DNA of 64,000 nucleotides from Ignatzschineria cameli (GTDB lineage: Bacteria > Pseudomonadota > Gammaproteobacteria > Cardiobacteriales > Wohlfahrtiimonadaceae). This document shows, piece by piece, positions 18,646-27,887 of this stretch (position 1 is the stretch's first letter; each line of letters starts with the position of its first letter). Location of the stretch: positions 1 through 64,000 of the forward strand of contig NZ_QEWW01000009.1 of assembly GCF_003121895.1 (NCBI RefSeq), read 5' to 3'. The position numbers and the translations under genes are program-made. The notes under the pieces were generated by a model, which was not told where the DNA came from, did no database searches, and was given only the letters and a program-made list of their open reading frames with translations.

Positions 18646-20051
18646 ATTTTTTACCCCCATTAATGTTTATAGCCTTAATTCTATTTCTTTTAAAAGGCTA
18701 TCCCATCGCTTTCTCATTAGCAGCTACAGGCTTACTCTTCTCACTTGTTGGTATCTCTATCGGTCAGCTCGATTTTGCGCTCCTAGGCGCACTGAGCGAC
18801 CGCTTTTTCGGTATTATCAGTAATGATACCTTACTTGCGATCCCCTTTTTCACCCTGATGGGTCTCGTCTTAGAACGAACTGGAATGGCCGAAGATCTCC
18901 TCGATACCATGGGGCAACTATTCGGAAAAATGCGCGGAGGATTAGCCTATTCAGTCATCTTTGTCGGCACAATGCTTGCCGCAACAACCGGAATTGTCTC
19001 TGCTTCTGTTATTGCAATGGGATTGATCTCTCTCCCTATTATGCTTCGATATGGTTATTCTAAAAGAATCGCATCAGGGGTTATTGCAGCATCTGGCACT
19101 TTAGCGCAAATTGTTCCTCCAAGCCTTGTTTTAATTGTCCTTGGAGATCAGCTAGGCGTCTCTATTGGTGCGATGTATAAAGCTGCTCTTATTCCTAGCG
19201 CCCTACTGATCGGTGCCTATATTCTTTTTATCTTTGTTCTGACATTAGTAAAACCTCAATCTATGCCGGCAATTCCTGAAACGGCAAGAACACTACATGG
19301 AAGGGCTTTAGCAAAAAAAGTCGTAACAAGTGTCATTCCACCAGTAACGCTCATTTTCCTTGTATTAGGAACTGTTTTTCTAGGAATGGCAACTCCTACA
19401 GAAGCTGGTGCTATTGGTGCTGTTGGTGCTATGATTTTAGCAATATTTAAGAAATCGCTAACTAAAAAGCTCCTCTATCAAGCGCTCGATCAGAGTGTCA
19501 AAATTACAACTTTTGTTGTCTTTATTATGATCGGCTCTATGTTTTTCTCGCTAGCATTTACGAGCTTAAACGGAGGTATTTGGATTGAAGGGATTTTAGG
19601 AGATCTTCCCGGCGGAGTTCTTGGTTTTATTATCGCCGTTAATATCTTAATCTTCTTTGTAGCATTCTTCTTAGATTTCTTTGAAATCACCCTTATTCTA
19701 GTTCCGCTCCTGCTACCAATTGCCTCTTCTTTAGGGATAGACCTCGCCTGGTTTGGGATCATCTTAGCGATGAACATGCAGACCTCTTTCATGCACCCTC
19801 CTTTCGGCTTCTCACTCTTCTACCTTAAGTCAGTCGCACCAAAAGAGGTAACAACCAAAGATATCTACTACGGCGCAACACCTTTCCTATTGCTACAGAT
19901 CATCATGGTTGTCATTTTAATCTCTTTCCCTGATATTATTAAAACTGAAAAGATTGAACGCTTTGAAGGATCAGGATCTGATATTGAGTTCAACCTCGAC
20001 ACCGGGATGGATAGCTTTAGTGACTTTGACGACTTTGGTGTTGATTTTTAA
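18639..20051 (+). CDS. TRAP transporter large permease (DctM/FcbT3 type)
   Basis: A 470-residue protein with about 12 membrane helices, the sodium-coupled import channel of a TRAP system. AIPFFTLMGLVLERTGMAEDLL, GIVSASVIAMGLISLPIML and ATPTEAGAIGAVGAMILA are typical DctM blocks, and MHPPFGFSLFYLKSVAP marks the mannitol/chloroaromatic-type (COG4664) branch. The last ~30 residues form an unusual acidic, Asp/Phe/Ser-rich tail (about 440-470) in the cytoplasm or periplasm. The substrate is probably an oxo- or hydroxy-carboxylate, inferred from the binding proteins. Confidence 0.92.
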   Translation: MLDFLPPLMFIALILFLLKGYPIAFSLAATGLLFSLVGISIGQLDFALLGALSDRFFGIISNDTLLAIPFFTLMGLVLERTGMAEDLLDTMGQLFGKMRGGLAYSVIFVGTMLAATTGIVSASVIAMGLISLPIMLRYGYSKRIASGVIAASGTLAQIVPPSLVLIVLGDQLGVSIGAMYKAALIPSALLIGAYILFIFVLTLVKPQSMPAIPETARTLHGRALAKKVVTSVIPPVTLIFLVLGTVFLGMATPTEAGAIGAVGAMILAIFKKSLTKKLLYQALDQSVKITTFVVFIMIGSMFFSLAFTSLNGGIWIEGILGDLPGGVLGFIIAVNILIFFVAFFLDFFEITLILVPLLLPIASSLGIDLAWFGIILAMNMQTSFMHPPFGFSLFYLKSVAPKEVTTKDIYYGATPFLLLQIIMVVILISFPDIIKTEKIERFEGSGSDIEFNLDTGMDSFSDFDDFGVDF

Positions 20052-20358
20052 TATTAAACTACAAACGCCTACCAGGCTTATCGATGAGCAGACAGATATA
20101 AACCATAGCTCTGCTCTTGCGCTCTATCTCTTCAGATAGAAGACGCATTCTAAAAGGGCTACCTTTAGACATTAAGCGTTAGACCTTTGATAGATTTATC
20201 GATCATGCTCTATACGTTTAATTTTACATAGATGCTAATTACATCAGCTAAATTACAATTGACAAGTTATGCTAATAGAGCATCGATGACACCTATAATT
20301 ACTAATTACTAAATACTAAATACTAAATCATTATCACTAAGAGAGGATTAATCTGACT
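20052..20358. other. Spacer between dctM and first binding protein
   Basis: A 307-bp AT-rich gap holding the 7-bp tandem array at 20300-20327. AGAGGA lies 11 bases before the next start. No other element seen. Confidence 0.4.
20300..20327. repeat. Tandem array, 7 bp x 4
   Basis: Units TACTAAT, TACTAAA, TACTAAA, TACTAAA in a row, just upstream of the first binding-protein gene. Confidence 0.85.
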
Positions 20359-21456
20359 ATGGAACGTCGACAATTTATCTCCCGAGCAGGGGTTATTGCA
20401 GGAGCTGGCATTGGCGCACTCGGTAGCGCAAAAGCAAGTAATAACGCTAAAGTAAAATGGCGTATGACCTCAAGCTTCCCAAGACATCTCGATCTACTTT
20501 TTGGAACATCTCAACGGTTAGCTGACTCTGTCTATGCAATGAGTGATGGGGAATTTGAGATCCAGGTCTTTGCTGCCGGCGAAATTATTCCATCAACCCA
20601 AGTTTTCGATGCAATTCAAAATGGCACTGTTGAATTAGGCCATACGACATCGAACTACTATCATGGAAAAAACAAGGCATTATCAATCGATACCTGCTTA
20701 CCCTTCGGGCTTACAACACGAATGCAGAATGCTTGGTATTATGCCGGCGGTGGAACAGAGGTTTTACGAGAACTCTTTGATAAATATAATATCGTTAACT
20801 TCCCTGGCGGCAACTCAAATACACAAATGGGAGGCTGGTTTCGTAAAGAGGTGAAAACCGTTGATGATCTCAAAGGCCTTAAATTTCGTATCCCTGGCTT
20901 TGGAGGTGAAATCTTCTCTCGCCTTGGCTCAATTCCCCAAAATATTGCTGTTGGCGACATCTACTCATCACTTGAAAAGGGTACCATTGATGCAACAGAA
21001 TTTGTCGGCCCCTATGATGATCAACGCTTAGGACTCCAAGAGGTTGCTCCCTACTACTATACGCCTGGATTCTGGGAAGGTTCTGCAATGCTCACCTTCT
21101 ATGTCAATAAAGATGCTTGGGCAAATCTTCCTGAAAAATATAAGATTATCTTTGAGCGTGCCGCTGCTGAAGCAAATATGTGGATGTCTGCACAATATGA
21201 TGCGAAAAGCCCAGAAGCATTAGCAACATTGATTCAAAATGGGGCTAAACTCCGTTCATTCTCACGCGAGATCCTACAAGCAGCTTATGATGCCGCACAA
21301 GAGATCTATGCAGAAGAAGTTGAAGTTAACGAAGACTTCAGAAGAATCTATACTCACTGGAAAGCTTTCCTTAACAAAGAGTATCAATGGTTTAGAGTCA
21401 ACGAAAATATTTTCCAGCAGTTTATGTTCTCCCAATTTAGAAAACAGACAACCTAG
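20359..21456 (+). CDS. TRAP substrate-binding protein 1 (Tat-type, DctP/FcbT1 family)
   Basis: A 365-residue periplasmic binding protein. The leader MERRQFISRAG has the twin-arginine pattern and is followed by an Ala/Gly-rich segment ending near residue 27, so Tat export is likely. The mature part carries FPRHLDLLFG, the FEIQVFAAGEIIPSTQVFDA block, a YYHGKN loop and KGLKFRIPGFGGE, which match the TakP/FcbT1 (COG4663) branch; TakP binds 2-oxo acids such as pyruvate. It is the first of three paralogues behind a single DctQM pair and is very similar to the second over its whole length. Confidence 0.92.
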   Translation: MERRQFISRAGVIAGAGIGALGSAKASNNAKVKWRMTSSFPRHLDLLFGTSQRLADSVYAMSDGEFEIQVFAAGEIIPSTQVFDAIQNGTVELGHTTSNYYHGKNKALSIDTCLPFGLTTRMQNAWYYAGGGTEVLRELFDKYNIVNFPGGNSNTQMGGWFRKEVKTVDDLKGLKFRIPGFGGEIFSRLGSIPQNIAVGDIYSSLEKGTIDATEFVGPYDDQRLGLQEVAPYYYTPGFWEGSAMLTFYVNKDAWANLPEKYKIIFERAAAEANMWMSAQYDAKSPEALATLIQNGAKLRSFSREILQAAYDAAQEIYAEEVEVNEDFRRIYTHWKAFLNKEYQWFRVNENIFQQFMFSQFRKQTT

Positions 21457-21549
21457 AGAAGCCTAGAGAATATAATGGCAATATGAGTTAGCTTTATCAG
21501 ATACCTCTTCTCTTCAATCACTATATATATTATGGGGAAATAAAAAGAT

Positions 21550-22635
21550 ATGAAGCGCCGCAAATTTATAGCGCAAGCAGGTTTAGTAACTGGAGGGGCC
21601 GCAAGCCTCTCTCTACTTAAAGCTGCGACACCTGCAAAAGTTAAGTGGAAGATGACCTCAAGCTTTCCACGACATCTCGATATTGTATTTGGAGGATCAC
21701 AACGTTTAGCAGACTCCATTTATGAGATGAGTAATGGTGAATTTGAGATTCAAGTTTTTGCTGCCGGCGAGCTCGTTCCCTCTACACAAGTCTTTGATGC
21801 GATCCAAAATGGAACTGTAGAAGTAGGTCATAGCACCTCTAACTACTATCATGGGAAAAATAAAGCCCTCTCCATAGATACTTGCCTCCCCTTCGGTTTA
21901 ACAACCAGAATGCAAAATGCTTGGTGTTATGCCGGTGGTGGAATTGAGGTTTTACGAGAACTTTTTGGAAAATATAATATCGTCAACTTTCCAGGAGGGA
22001 ATTCAAATACACAAATGGGAGGCTGGTTCCGAAAAGAGGTGAAAACAGTCGATGATCTTCAAGGATTAAAATTTAGAATTCCAGGCTTTGGGGGAGAGAT
22101 CTTTGCACGACTCGGTGCCATTCCTCAAAATATCCCTGTAGGAGACATCTACTCTTCACTCGAAAAGGGGACTATCGATGCAACTGAATTTGTCGGTCCC
22201 TACGATGATCAGCGCTTAGGGCTTCAAGAAGTTGCACCCTACTATTATACTCCAGGATTTTGGGAAGGATCATCGATGCTCTCTTTCTATGTCAATCAAG
22301 ATGCATGGAATAACCTTCCCCAACGATACAAAACAATATTTGAACGAGCAGCCGCTGAAGTTAATATGTGGATGTCTGCGCAGTATGATGCGAAAAGCCC
22401 AGAGGCTCTAGCAACCTTGATTCAAAATGGTGCTAAACTTCGTTCATTTTCTCGAGATATTATGCAAGCTGCCTACAATGTAGCTCAAGAGATATATGTT
22501 GAAGAGTCAGAAGTAAATGAGGACTTTAGGCGAGTCTATACACACTGGAAAAACTTTCTCAATAAAGAGTATCAATGGTTTAGAGTTAATGAGAATATTT
22601 TCCAACAATTTATGTTTTCACAATTACGCAAGTAA
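21550..22635 (+). CDS. TRAP substrate-binding protein 2 (Tat-type)
   Basis: A 361-residue paralogue of the preceding gene with near-identical blocks (QNGTVEVGHSTSNYYHGKN, YAGGGIEVLRELF, GPYDDQRLGLQEVAPYYYTP). The Tat-like leader begins MKRRKFIAQAG. Differences are mostly conservative, including Cys for Tyr in NAWCYAGGG, and the ligand-region motifs are kept. This suggests a fairly recent tandem duplication. The start lies 93 bp after the first copy, with a GGGGAA element upstream. It probably serves the same DctQM permease with a changed affinity or ligand range. Confidence 0.92.
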   Translation: MKRRKFIAQAGLVTGGAASLSLLKAATPAKVKWKMTSSFPRHLDIVFGGSQRLADSIYEMSNGEFEIQVFAAGELVPSTQVFDAIQNGTVEVGHSTSNYYHGKNKALSIDTCLPFGLTTRMQNAWCYAGGGIEVLRELFGKYNIVNFPGGNSNTQMGGWFRKEVKTVDDLQGLKFRIPGFGGEIFARLGAIPQNIPVGDIYSSLEKGTIDATEFVGPYDDQRLGLQEVAPYYYTPGFWEGSSMLSFYVNQDAWNNLPQRYKTIFERAAAEVNMWMSAQYDAKSPEALATLIQNGAKLRSFSRDIMQAAYNVAQEIYVEESEVNEDFRRVYTHWKNFLNKEYQWFRVNENIFQQFMFSQLRK

Positions 22636-22973
22636 CAAGAACAATTTTTGATGACTCAGTATCGATAATCGATTAGTCATCAATATCACTTAATGAATGT
22701 CACTCAATAAAGATCGCCCTAGGAATCAGGAGATAAGAAATTAGGTAATAGAGGAATCATGGAAAGAGAGAACAAATAATCGAGAAAAGCACTTCTATTC
22801 ATCTCGAATCTATATTTTGTACTTTTAATGTACTTTTCACCCATAGTATTTCCTATAATTTCGGTCTATATTGATCTATGGTATAGAAAATATTGTATTC
22901 AATATTAGCTAACATATTTTTAACATGTTTTTGTATTACATATTTATATTACTTAATTAACAACCTAGTTAAC

Positions 22974-23005
22974 GATTTAATGATTTGACGATTTGACGAT
23001 TTAAT
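22974..23005. repeat. Tandem array, 8 bp x 4
   Basis: GATTTAAT, GATTTGAC, GATTTGAC, GATTTAAT in immediate succession. Confidence 0.85.
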
Positions 23006-23068
23006 AAAAGTAGTGATGATAAACTTTTAAGAGTGATCACTTTTATTAGATCTATTGCATCTGACGCT

Positions 23069-23125
23069 CTATCTCTTATAAACCCTATGAGAGATAGCAA
23101 CTGATCTCAATCTATCCCTTGAGAT
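23069..23125. other. Two successive hairpins upstream of third binding protein
   Basis: First: CTATCTCTTATA / TATGAGAGATAG around loop AACCC (12 bp with one G-U). Second: ATCTCAA / TTGAGAT around an 8-base loop. Neither has a U-tract. Confidence 0.55.
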
Positions 23126-23376
23126 AATCTGTGCAAGGACGATTTACCCATCGAATGCAAAATGCGAAATAGATGCTTAATGACTAACAGTGGGGAGGAT
23201 GCCTCTCTATCATGCTTAATTTAAGCAACTAACCTATTTAATTAACTTAACTAACCTAACCCATTTAAATTTTATCAAGAGATTAATTGGCTCGACAAAC
23301 TCTACTGAGTTCTACTCTGAGCTTTTTGAAGAAGAGTCAATATCTCACAATGCATTCGACAAAGGGAGCAGTAGAG

Positions 23377-24477
23377 ATGAAACGTCGTGATTTTATGAAA
23401 AAAGCAGGAGCAGCCGCAGCTATTTCTGGATTAGCAGCAACTTCAATGGCTAAAGCGGAAACATTTCCAAAAGTGAAATGGCGTATTGCCGCAGGTTTTC
23501 CTAAAAATCTCAATATACTATTTGCAGCATCAACAATGCTATCTGAAAAATTAGCAAAACTGACCAATGGTCAATTTGAAATTCAAGTATTTGCCCCCGG
23601 CGAACTCGTTCCTGCCAACCAAGTTTTTGATGCAGTCTCCCAAGGAACGGTCGAAGTTGGCCATACAGCCTCTTACTACTATCACGGGAAAAATACAGCG
23701 CTCTCTATTGATACTGTCTTACCATTTGGGATGAGTGCCCGAATGCAAAATGCTTGGTTTTATGCCGGCGGAGGATTAGAGATCCTTCGAAAAGTATTTG
23801 CACAATACAATATCATCAACTTCCCAGGCGGTAATACAACTGCACAGATGGGAGGATGGTTTAGAAAAGAGGTTAATACTTTAGAGGACCTTAAAGGTCT
23901 TAAGTTCCGTATTCCAGGTTTCGGTGGAGAAATTCTTTCAAGATTAGGCGTCATTCCACAAACAATCCCGGCAAGCGATGTCTACTCCTCATTAGAAAAA
24001 GGGACTATTGATGCTGCCGAGTTTGTAGGACCTTATGATGATGAAAAATTAGGACTTCAAGCCGTTGCACCCTACTACTATACACCGGGATTCTGGGAAG
24101 GCGCTGCCACTGTCTCTTTCTATGTCAATGATGCAAAATGGAATGAGCTTCCTCAGCTCTATAAAGATCTTTTTGAAACAGTATGTGCTGAAATAAATCA
24201 GTGGATGATTGCAAAATATGATGCTGAAAATCCACCCGCATTAGCGACATTAACAAAAAATGGTGCAAAACTTCACTCCTTCTCAAAAGAAATTTTAGAA
24301 GCCTCTTATGAGGTAGCTCAAGAAATCTATAAAGAGGAGTCAGCTAAAAATCCAGACTTTAAAATGGTCTACGATCACTGGAAGGCTTTCCTCAACCAAG
24401 AATACCAATGGTTTAGAATCAATGAGAATATATTTCAAAGCTTTATGACAACCCAATTGCGTAAACAAAATAGGTAA
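23377..24477 (+). CDS. TRAP substrate-binding protein 3 (Tat-type)
   Basis: The third paralogue, 366 residues from the ATG at 23377, chosen because GGGAG lies nine bases upstream and the twin-arginine leader MKRRDFMKKAGAAAAISG begins there; an earlier in-frame TTG at 23287 would add 30 residues without family support. The blocks YYHGKNTALSIDTVLPFG, KGLKFRIPGFGGE and GPYDDEKLGLQAVAPYYYTP are kept, but the sequence is clearly more distant from copies 1 and 2 than they are from each other. It has a separate 741-bp upstream region, so it may be controlled independently. Confidence 0.9.
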   Translation: MKRRDFMKKAGAAAAISGLAATSMAKAETFPKVKWRIAAGFPKNLNILFAASTMLSEKLAKLTNGQFEIQVFAPGELVPANQVFDAVSQGTVEVGHTASYYYHGKNTALSIDTVLPFGMSARMQNAWFYAGGGLEILRKVFAQYNIINFPGGNTTAQMGGWFRKEVNTLEDLKGLKFRIPGFGGEILSRLGVIPQTIPASDVYSSLEKGTIDAAEFVGPYDDEKLGLQAVAPYYYTPGFWEGAATVSFYVNDAKWNELPQLYKDLFETVCAEINQWMIAKYDAENPPALATLTKNGAKLHSFSKEILEASYEVAQEIYKEESAKNPDFKMVYDHWKAFLNQEYQWFRINENIFQSFMTTQLRKQNR

Positions 24478-24486
24478 GATGTAAGC

Positions 24487-24514
24487 TGAATTTAAAATGG
24501 AGTTCAGGTATAAT
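24487..24514 (+). promoter_or_regulatory. Likely efp promoter
   Basis: -10 TATAAT at 24509-24514 with a weak -35 (CTGAAT-like) about 17 bases upstream, and the efp ATG 42 bases downstream. Confidence 0.5.
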
Positions 24515-24555
24515 CTGCATAGAAAAATTTATTAGCAGGATATAGTGATTATAAA

Positions 24556-25125
24556 ATGGCAACATATACAACAAATCAATTCAAAAGTGGACTAAAGATT
24601 ATGCTTGATGGGGATCCATGCTCAATCATCGAAAATGAGATGGTTAAGCCTGGTAAAGGTCAAGCATTTAACCGCGTCAAAATCAGAAACCTCAAAACAG
24701 GTCGTGTTATCGAAAAGACCTTCCGTTCAGGAGAATCTGTTGAAGGTGCGGATGTCATGGATGTTGAACTCCAGTACTTGTATAACGATGGGGAATTTTG
24801 GCATTTCATGAATCCAGAAACATTTGATCAGGTCGCTGCAAATGAGAGTGCGGTAGAGGATGCAAAAAAATGGTTAATGGAGCAAGATACTTGCACTGTT
24901 ACACTCTACAATGGCGCTCCACTTACGGTGACTCCGCCTAACTTCATTGAAATGAAGATTGTTGATACAGATCCTGGTCTAAAGGGTGATACTGCGGGAA
25001 CAGGTGGTAAACCTGCGACGCTTGAGTCAGGTGCCGTTGTTCGTGTACCACTCTTTGTACAAATCGGTGAAGTGATCAAGGTTGACACACGCACAGGCGA
25101 GTATGTGTCTCGTGTAAACAAGTAA
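24556..25125 (+). CDS. efp: Translation elongation factor P
   Basis: A 189-residue three-domain beta-barrel protein that binds between the P and E sites to relieve stalling at polyproline stretches. It starts [18 protein letters not shown]; Lys in the PGKGQAF loop (about Lys34) is the residue modified with beta-lysine by EpmAB in gammaproteobacteria. The C-terminal [13 protein letters not shown]-like [19 protein letters not shown] region is typical. No epm genes are in the window. It is followed closely by petA, but the two belong to different pathways. Confidence 0.97.
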   Translation: MATYTTNQFKSGLKIMLDGDPCSIIENEMVKPGKGQAFNRVKIRNLKTGRVIEKTFRSGESVEGADVMDVELQYLYNDGEFWHFMNPETFDQVAANESAVEDAKKWLMEQDTCTVTLYNGAPLTVTPPNFIEMKIVDTDPGLKGDTAGTGGKPATLESGAVVRVPLFVQIGEVIKVDTRTGEYVSRVNK

Positions 25126-25153
25126 AAGTAATTTTTTAATGGAGACGAAGAAC

Positions 25154-25750
25154 ATGAGTTCGGAGAATGTTAATCATAAAAGGAGACGAGTCCTGAGCTA
25201 TGCAACGGTAGCAGTTGCGGCTTTTGGAGCAGGATTTCTCGGGGTTCCTTTTGTTAAGTCTTGGATGCCAAGTCAACGAGCAAAAAGTGCGGGAGCACCT
25301 GTTGAGGTTGATCTATCTAAGCTTTCCCCTGGCGAGTTACTCCGTGTTGAGTGGCAAGGGAAACCGGTTTGGGTACTAAATCGTACTGAAGCAATGTTAG
25401 AACGTTTACTAACTTCCCCACCGGATGCATTAGTTGACCCTGATTCAAAAAGCGATCAACAGCCTCCATATGCTCAAAATGAGTACCGTTCAATTAAACC
25501 TGAATATCTCGTACTCGTAGGTATTTGTACTCATTTAGGTTGTTCGCCAACCTTTAGACCTGAAGTTGCACCTGCAGACTTAGGTCCATCTTGGCGTGGT
25601 GGCTTCTTCTGTGCATGTCATGGCTCACGTTTTGACCTTGCAGGACGTGTATTTAAGAATCTACCTGCTCCAATTAACTTACTTGTTCCTGATCACTACT
25701 ACAAAAATGAAAACTCAATTATTGTGGGTGTTAGCGGGGAGGGGGCTTAA
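25154..25750 (+). CDS. petA: Ubiquinol-cytochrome c reductase, Rieske iron-sulfur subunit
   Basis: A 198-residue protein counted from the ATG at 25154, which has GGAGA eight bases upstream; the ATG at 25139 overlaps that Shine-Dalgarno and is less likely. The N-terminal membrane helix with a twin-arginine-like HKRRRVLSYA anchors it. The [2Fe-2S] cluster is bound by CTHLGC and CACHGS (two Cys and two His). The head shuttles electrons from ubiquinol at cytochrome b to cytochrome c1. The petB start overlaps its stop (TAATG). Confidence 0.97.
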   Translation: MSSENVNHKRRRVLSYATVAVAAFGAGFLGVPFVKSWMPSQRAKSAGAPVEVDLSKLSPGELLRVEWQGKPVWVLNRTEAMLERLLTSPPDALVDPDSKSDQQPPYAQNEYRSIKPEYLVLVGICTHLGCSPTFRPEVAPADLGPSWRGGFFCACHGSRFDLAGRVFKNLPAPINLLVPDHYYKNENSIIVGVSGEGA

Positions 25751-27024
25751 TGACAACTCAATCTAAATCGAAATTGGCTCGTTTAGGCGACTGGATCGAC
25801 TATCGATTGCCATATAAGCGTGCTTTAAGTACTCATGTCACTGAGTATTACGCACCAAAAAACTTTAACTGGCTCTATGTATTTGGTGTTTTAGCGGGCG
25901 TTATGCTTGTGAACCAAATCTTAACGGGGATTTGGTTGGTCATGTACTACAAACCCGATGGAGCACTTGGTCCTACGGGTATTCCTATTGCTTATGCATC
26001 ATTAGAGACTGCGGTCATGCGGGATGCGAACTGGACATGGCTCATACGCTATATGCATGCCGTTGGTGCATCAATGTTCTTTATCGTTGTCTATATGCAT
26101 ATGTTCCGTGGTCTTATCTATGGTTCACACCGTAAACCTCGTGAACTGGTATGGATCTTCGGAATGTTGATCTACCTTGTTCTGATGGCTGAAGCCTTTA
26201 TGGGATACGTACTCCCTTATGGTCAAATGTCATTCTGGGGTGCTCAAGTTATTATCTCACTCTTTGGTGCTATTCCCTATATTGGTGATACATTAGTGAC
26301 AGGCATTCGTGGTGACTTTGTTATCTCTGAAGCGACATTAAGCCGTTTCTTTGCACTTCATGTGATTGCCCTACCACTTGTCTTAGTTGGTCTTGTTGTT
26401 GCACACATCTTAGCGTTGCACCAAGTTGGCTCTAATAACCCTGATGGTATTGAGATCAAAGATCACCTTGATGAAAATGGAAAGCCATTAGATGGTATCC
26501 CATTCCATCCTTACTACACAGTTCATGATACTTTTGCAGTAGGAATTTTCTTGATCTTCTTTGCATTGATCATCTTTTACGCTCCTGATATGTTTGGTCT
26601 CTTCTTAGAAGCACCTAACTTTGAACCTGCTAATCCATTAGCAACACCTGCACATATTGCACCTGTTTGGTACTTCACACCTTACTATACAATTTTACGT
26701 GCTGTTCCATCATGGTTTGGTACGCAAATTTGGGGTGTTTTAGCTATGGGAGCTTCAATTGCAGTTCTCTTCATCTTACCTTGGTTAGATAGAAGCCCTG
26801 TACGCTCTATTCGCTATAAAGGTGCTTTCATCAAAATTATGATTGCTCTCTTTGTTATCTGCTTTATTATCTTAGGATATTTAGGAGTGGTTCCTGCGAA
26901 TGATACTCGTACACTAGTTGCACGTATCTGTACTATCTTCTACTTTGTCTTCTTCCTTGGCATGCCATGGTGGTCTAGATGGGGTAAAGTTAAACCAGTT
27001 CCAACAAGGGTGACAATGAAATGA
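25750..27024 (+). CDS. petB: Cytochrome b of the bc1 complex
   Basis: A 424-residue eight-helix membrane protein carrying hemes bL and bH. Histidines in RYMHAVGASMFF, YMHMFRG and HVIALPLVLVGLVVAHILALHQVG fit the four haem ligands. The Qo-site motif is PVWY (in HIAPVWYFTPYY) instead of the common PEWY; this variant is known from beta- and gammaproteobacteria. It oxidises ubiquinol at Qo and reduces quinone at Qi. It is fused to neither petA nor petC, and petC overlaps its stop by four bases (ATGA). Confidence 0.97.
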   Translation: MTTQSKSKLARLGDWIDYRLPYKRALSTHVTEYYAPKNFNWLYVFGVLAGVMLVNQILTGIWLVMYYKPDGALGPTGIPIAYASLETAVMRDANWTWLIRYMHAVGASMFFIVVYMHMFRGLIYGSHRKPRELVWIFGMLIYLVLMAEAFMGYVLPYGQMSFWGAQVIISLFGAIPYIGDTLVTGIRGDFVISEATLSRFFALHVIALPLVLVGLVVAHILALHQVGSNNPDGIEIKDHLDENGKPLDGIPFHPYYTVHDTFAVGIFLIFFALIIFYAPDMFGLFLEAPNFEPANPLATPAHIAPVWYFTPYYTILRAVPSWFGTQIWGVLAMGASIAVLFILPWLDRSPVRSIRYKGAFIKIMIALFVICFIILGYLGVVPANDTRTLVARICTIFYFVFFLGMPWWSRWGKVKPVPTRVTMK

Positions 27025-27842
27025 GAAAAATCATAACTCTATTTACTAGCTGCCTCTTCTTTATGGCAGCGAGTGCAAACGCACAAACTTCTGAGGATTT
27101 AACAGCTAAAGCATTAGATCAGCTTGGTGACCCACAAATTAATGTGACGAACTACGAATCTCTTCAATCAGGCGCTAGACTCTATATGGACTACTGCCTT
27201 GCCTGTCACTCATTAGAGTTTCAACGCTACAATATTACAGCTCGTGATATTGGATTGCAGGAAGAAGATATTCAAAAGTTAATCAATACTGGTAGCTATG
27301 ATCCTCGCGAAGCTGAATTTATAGCAACAAAAGATGGAGATCTCATCTATACAGCAATGGATCGTGGAGATGCTCAAATCTGGTTAGGTGTTGCACCGCC
27401 GGATCTCTCGACTATTGCTCGAGCGAAAGGTCCGGACTACATCTTTAAATATCTACTTTCATTCTATGAAGATGAAAGTCGCCCTACAGGAATGAACAAC
27501 ATTGCATTCCCTAATGCGGGTATGCCTCATGTTTTAGCTGAATTACAAGGGACTAATCGTCCTATAGTGGAAAAGGTAGCTATTGGTGAATGTGACCTAT
27601 CACAGCCTGATGAGTGCCAATATGAGGAAGTTGTTGTAGGGCTCGAGAAGGTAACTGATGGTGCAATGACAGAATTAGAGTTCCGTAAATCTGTTAATGA
27701 CCTCACTAACTTCCTTACATACGTTGCCGAGCCTGCACAGCTTGAACGTAAGAAATATGGTCCTTGGGTTCTAGGATTCTTAGTGATCTTCACAATACTT
27801 GCGTATGCTTTAAATCGTGAATATTGGAAAGATGTTAAATAA
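27021..27842 (+). CDS. petC: Cytochrome c1 of the bc1 complex
   Basis: A 273-residue periplasmic subunit with a signal peptide (about 1-21, ending ANA), one covalent haem at CLACHS (about 58-63), and a C-terminal membrane helix (about 247-265). The region with GMPHVLAELQGTNRP supplies the Met ligand. It takes electrons from the Rieske head and passes them to a soluble or membrane cytochrome. The usual gene order petA-petB-petC is complete. Confidence 0.95.
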   Translation: MRKIITLFTSCLFFMAASANAQTSEDLTAKALDQLGDPQINVTNYESLQSGARLYMDYCLACHSLEFQRYNITARDIGLQEEDIQKLINTGSYDPREAEFIATKDGDLIYTAMDRGDAQIWLGVAPPDLSTIARAKGPDYIFKYLLSFYEDESRPTGMNNIAFPNAGMPHVLAELQGTNRPIVEKVAIGECDLSQPDECQYEEVVVGLEKVTDGAMTELEFRKSVNDLTNFLTYVAEPAQLERKKYGPWVLGFLVIFTILAYALNREYWKDVK

Positions 27843-27887
27843 GTATTTAATGAACCCCATTCATAATTGGAAACTATAATAAACCTG

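Larger units (their letters stand above)
22636..23376. other. 741-bp gap with repeats and hairpins
   Basis: The largest non-coding gap in the window, separating the second and third binding proteins. It contains the 8-bp array (22974-23005), an AATATTG/CAATATT hairpin near 22900, and two consecutive hairpins at 23069-23097 and 23104-23125. None is followed by a U-tract. No gene is recognised; a small RNA or long leader for the third gene is possible. Confidence 0.45.

Noticed and set aside
23287-23376. 30-residue N-terminal extension of binding protein 3 from a TTG
   Set aside because: No ribosome binding site, and it would bury the twin-arginine leader that starts at 23377.
25139-25153. Earlier start for petA
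   Set aside because: Its ATG overlaps the Shine-Dalgarno that serves the ATG at 25154.
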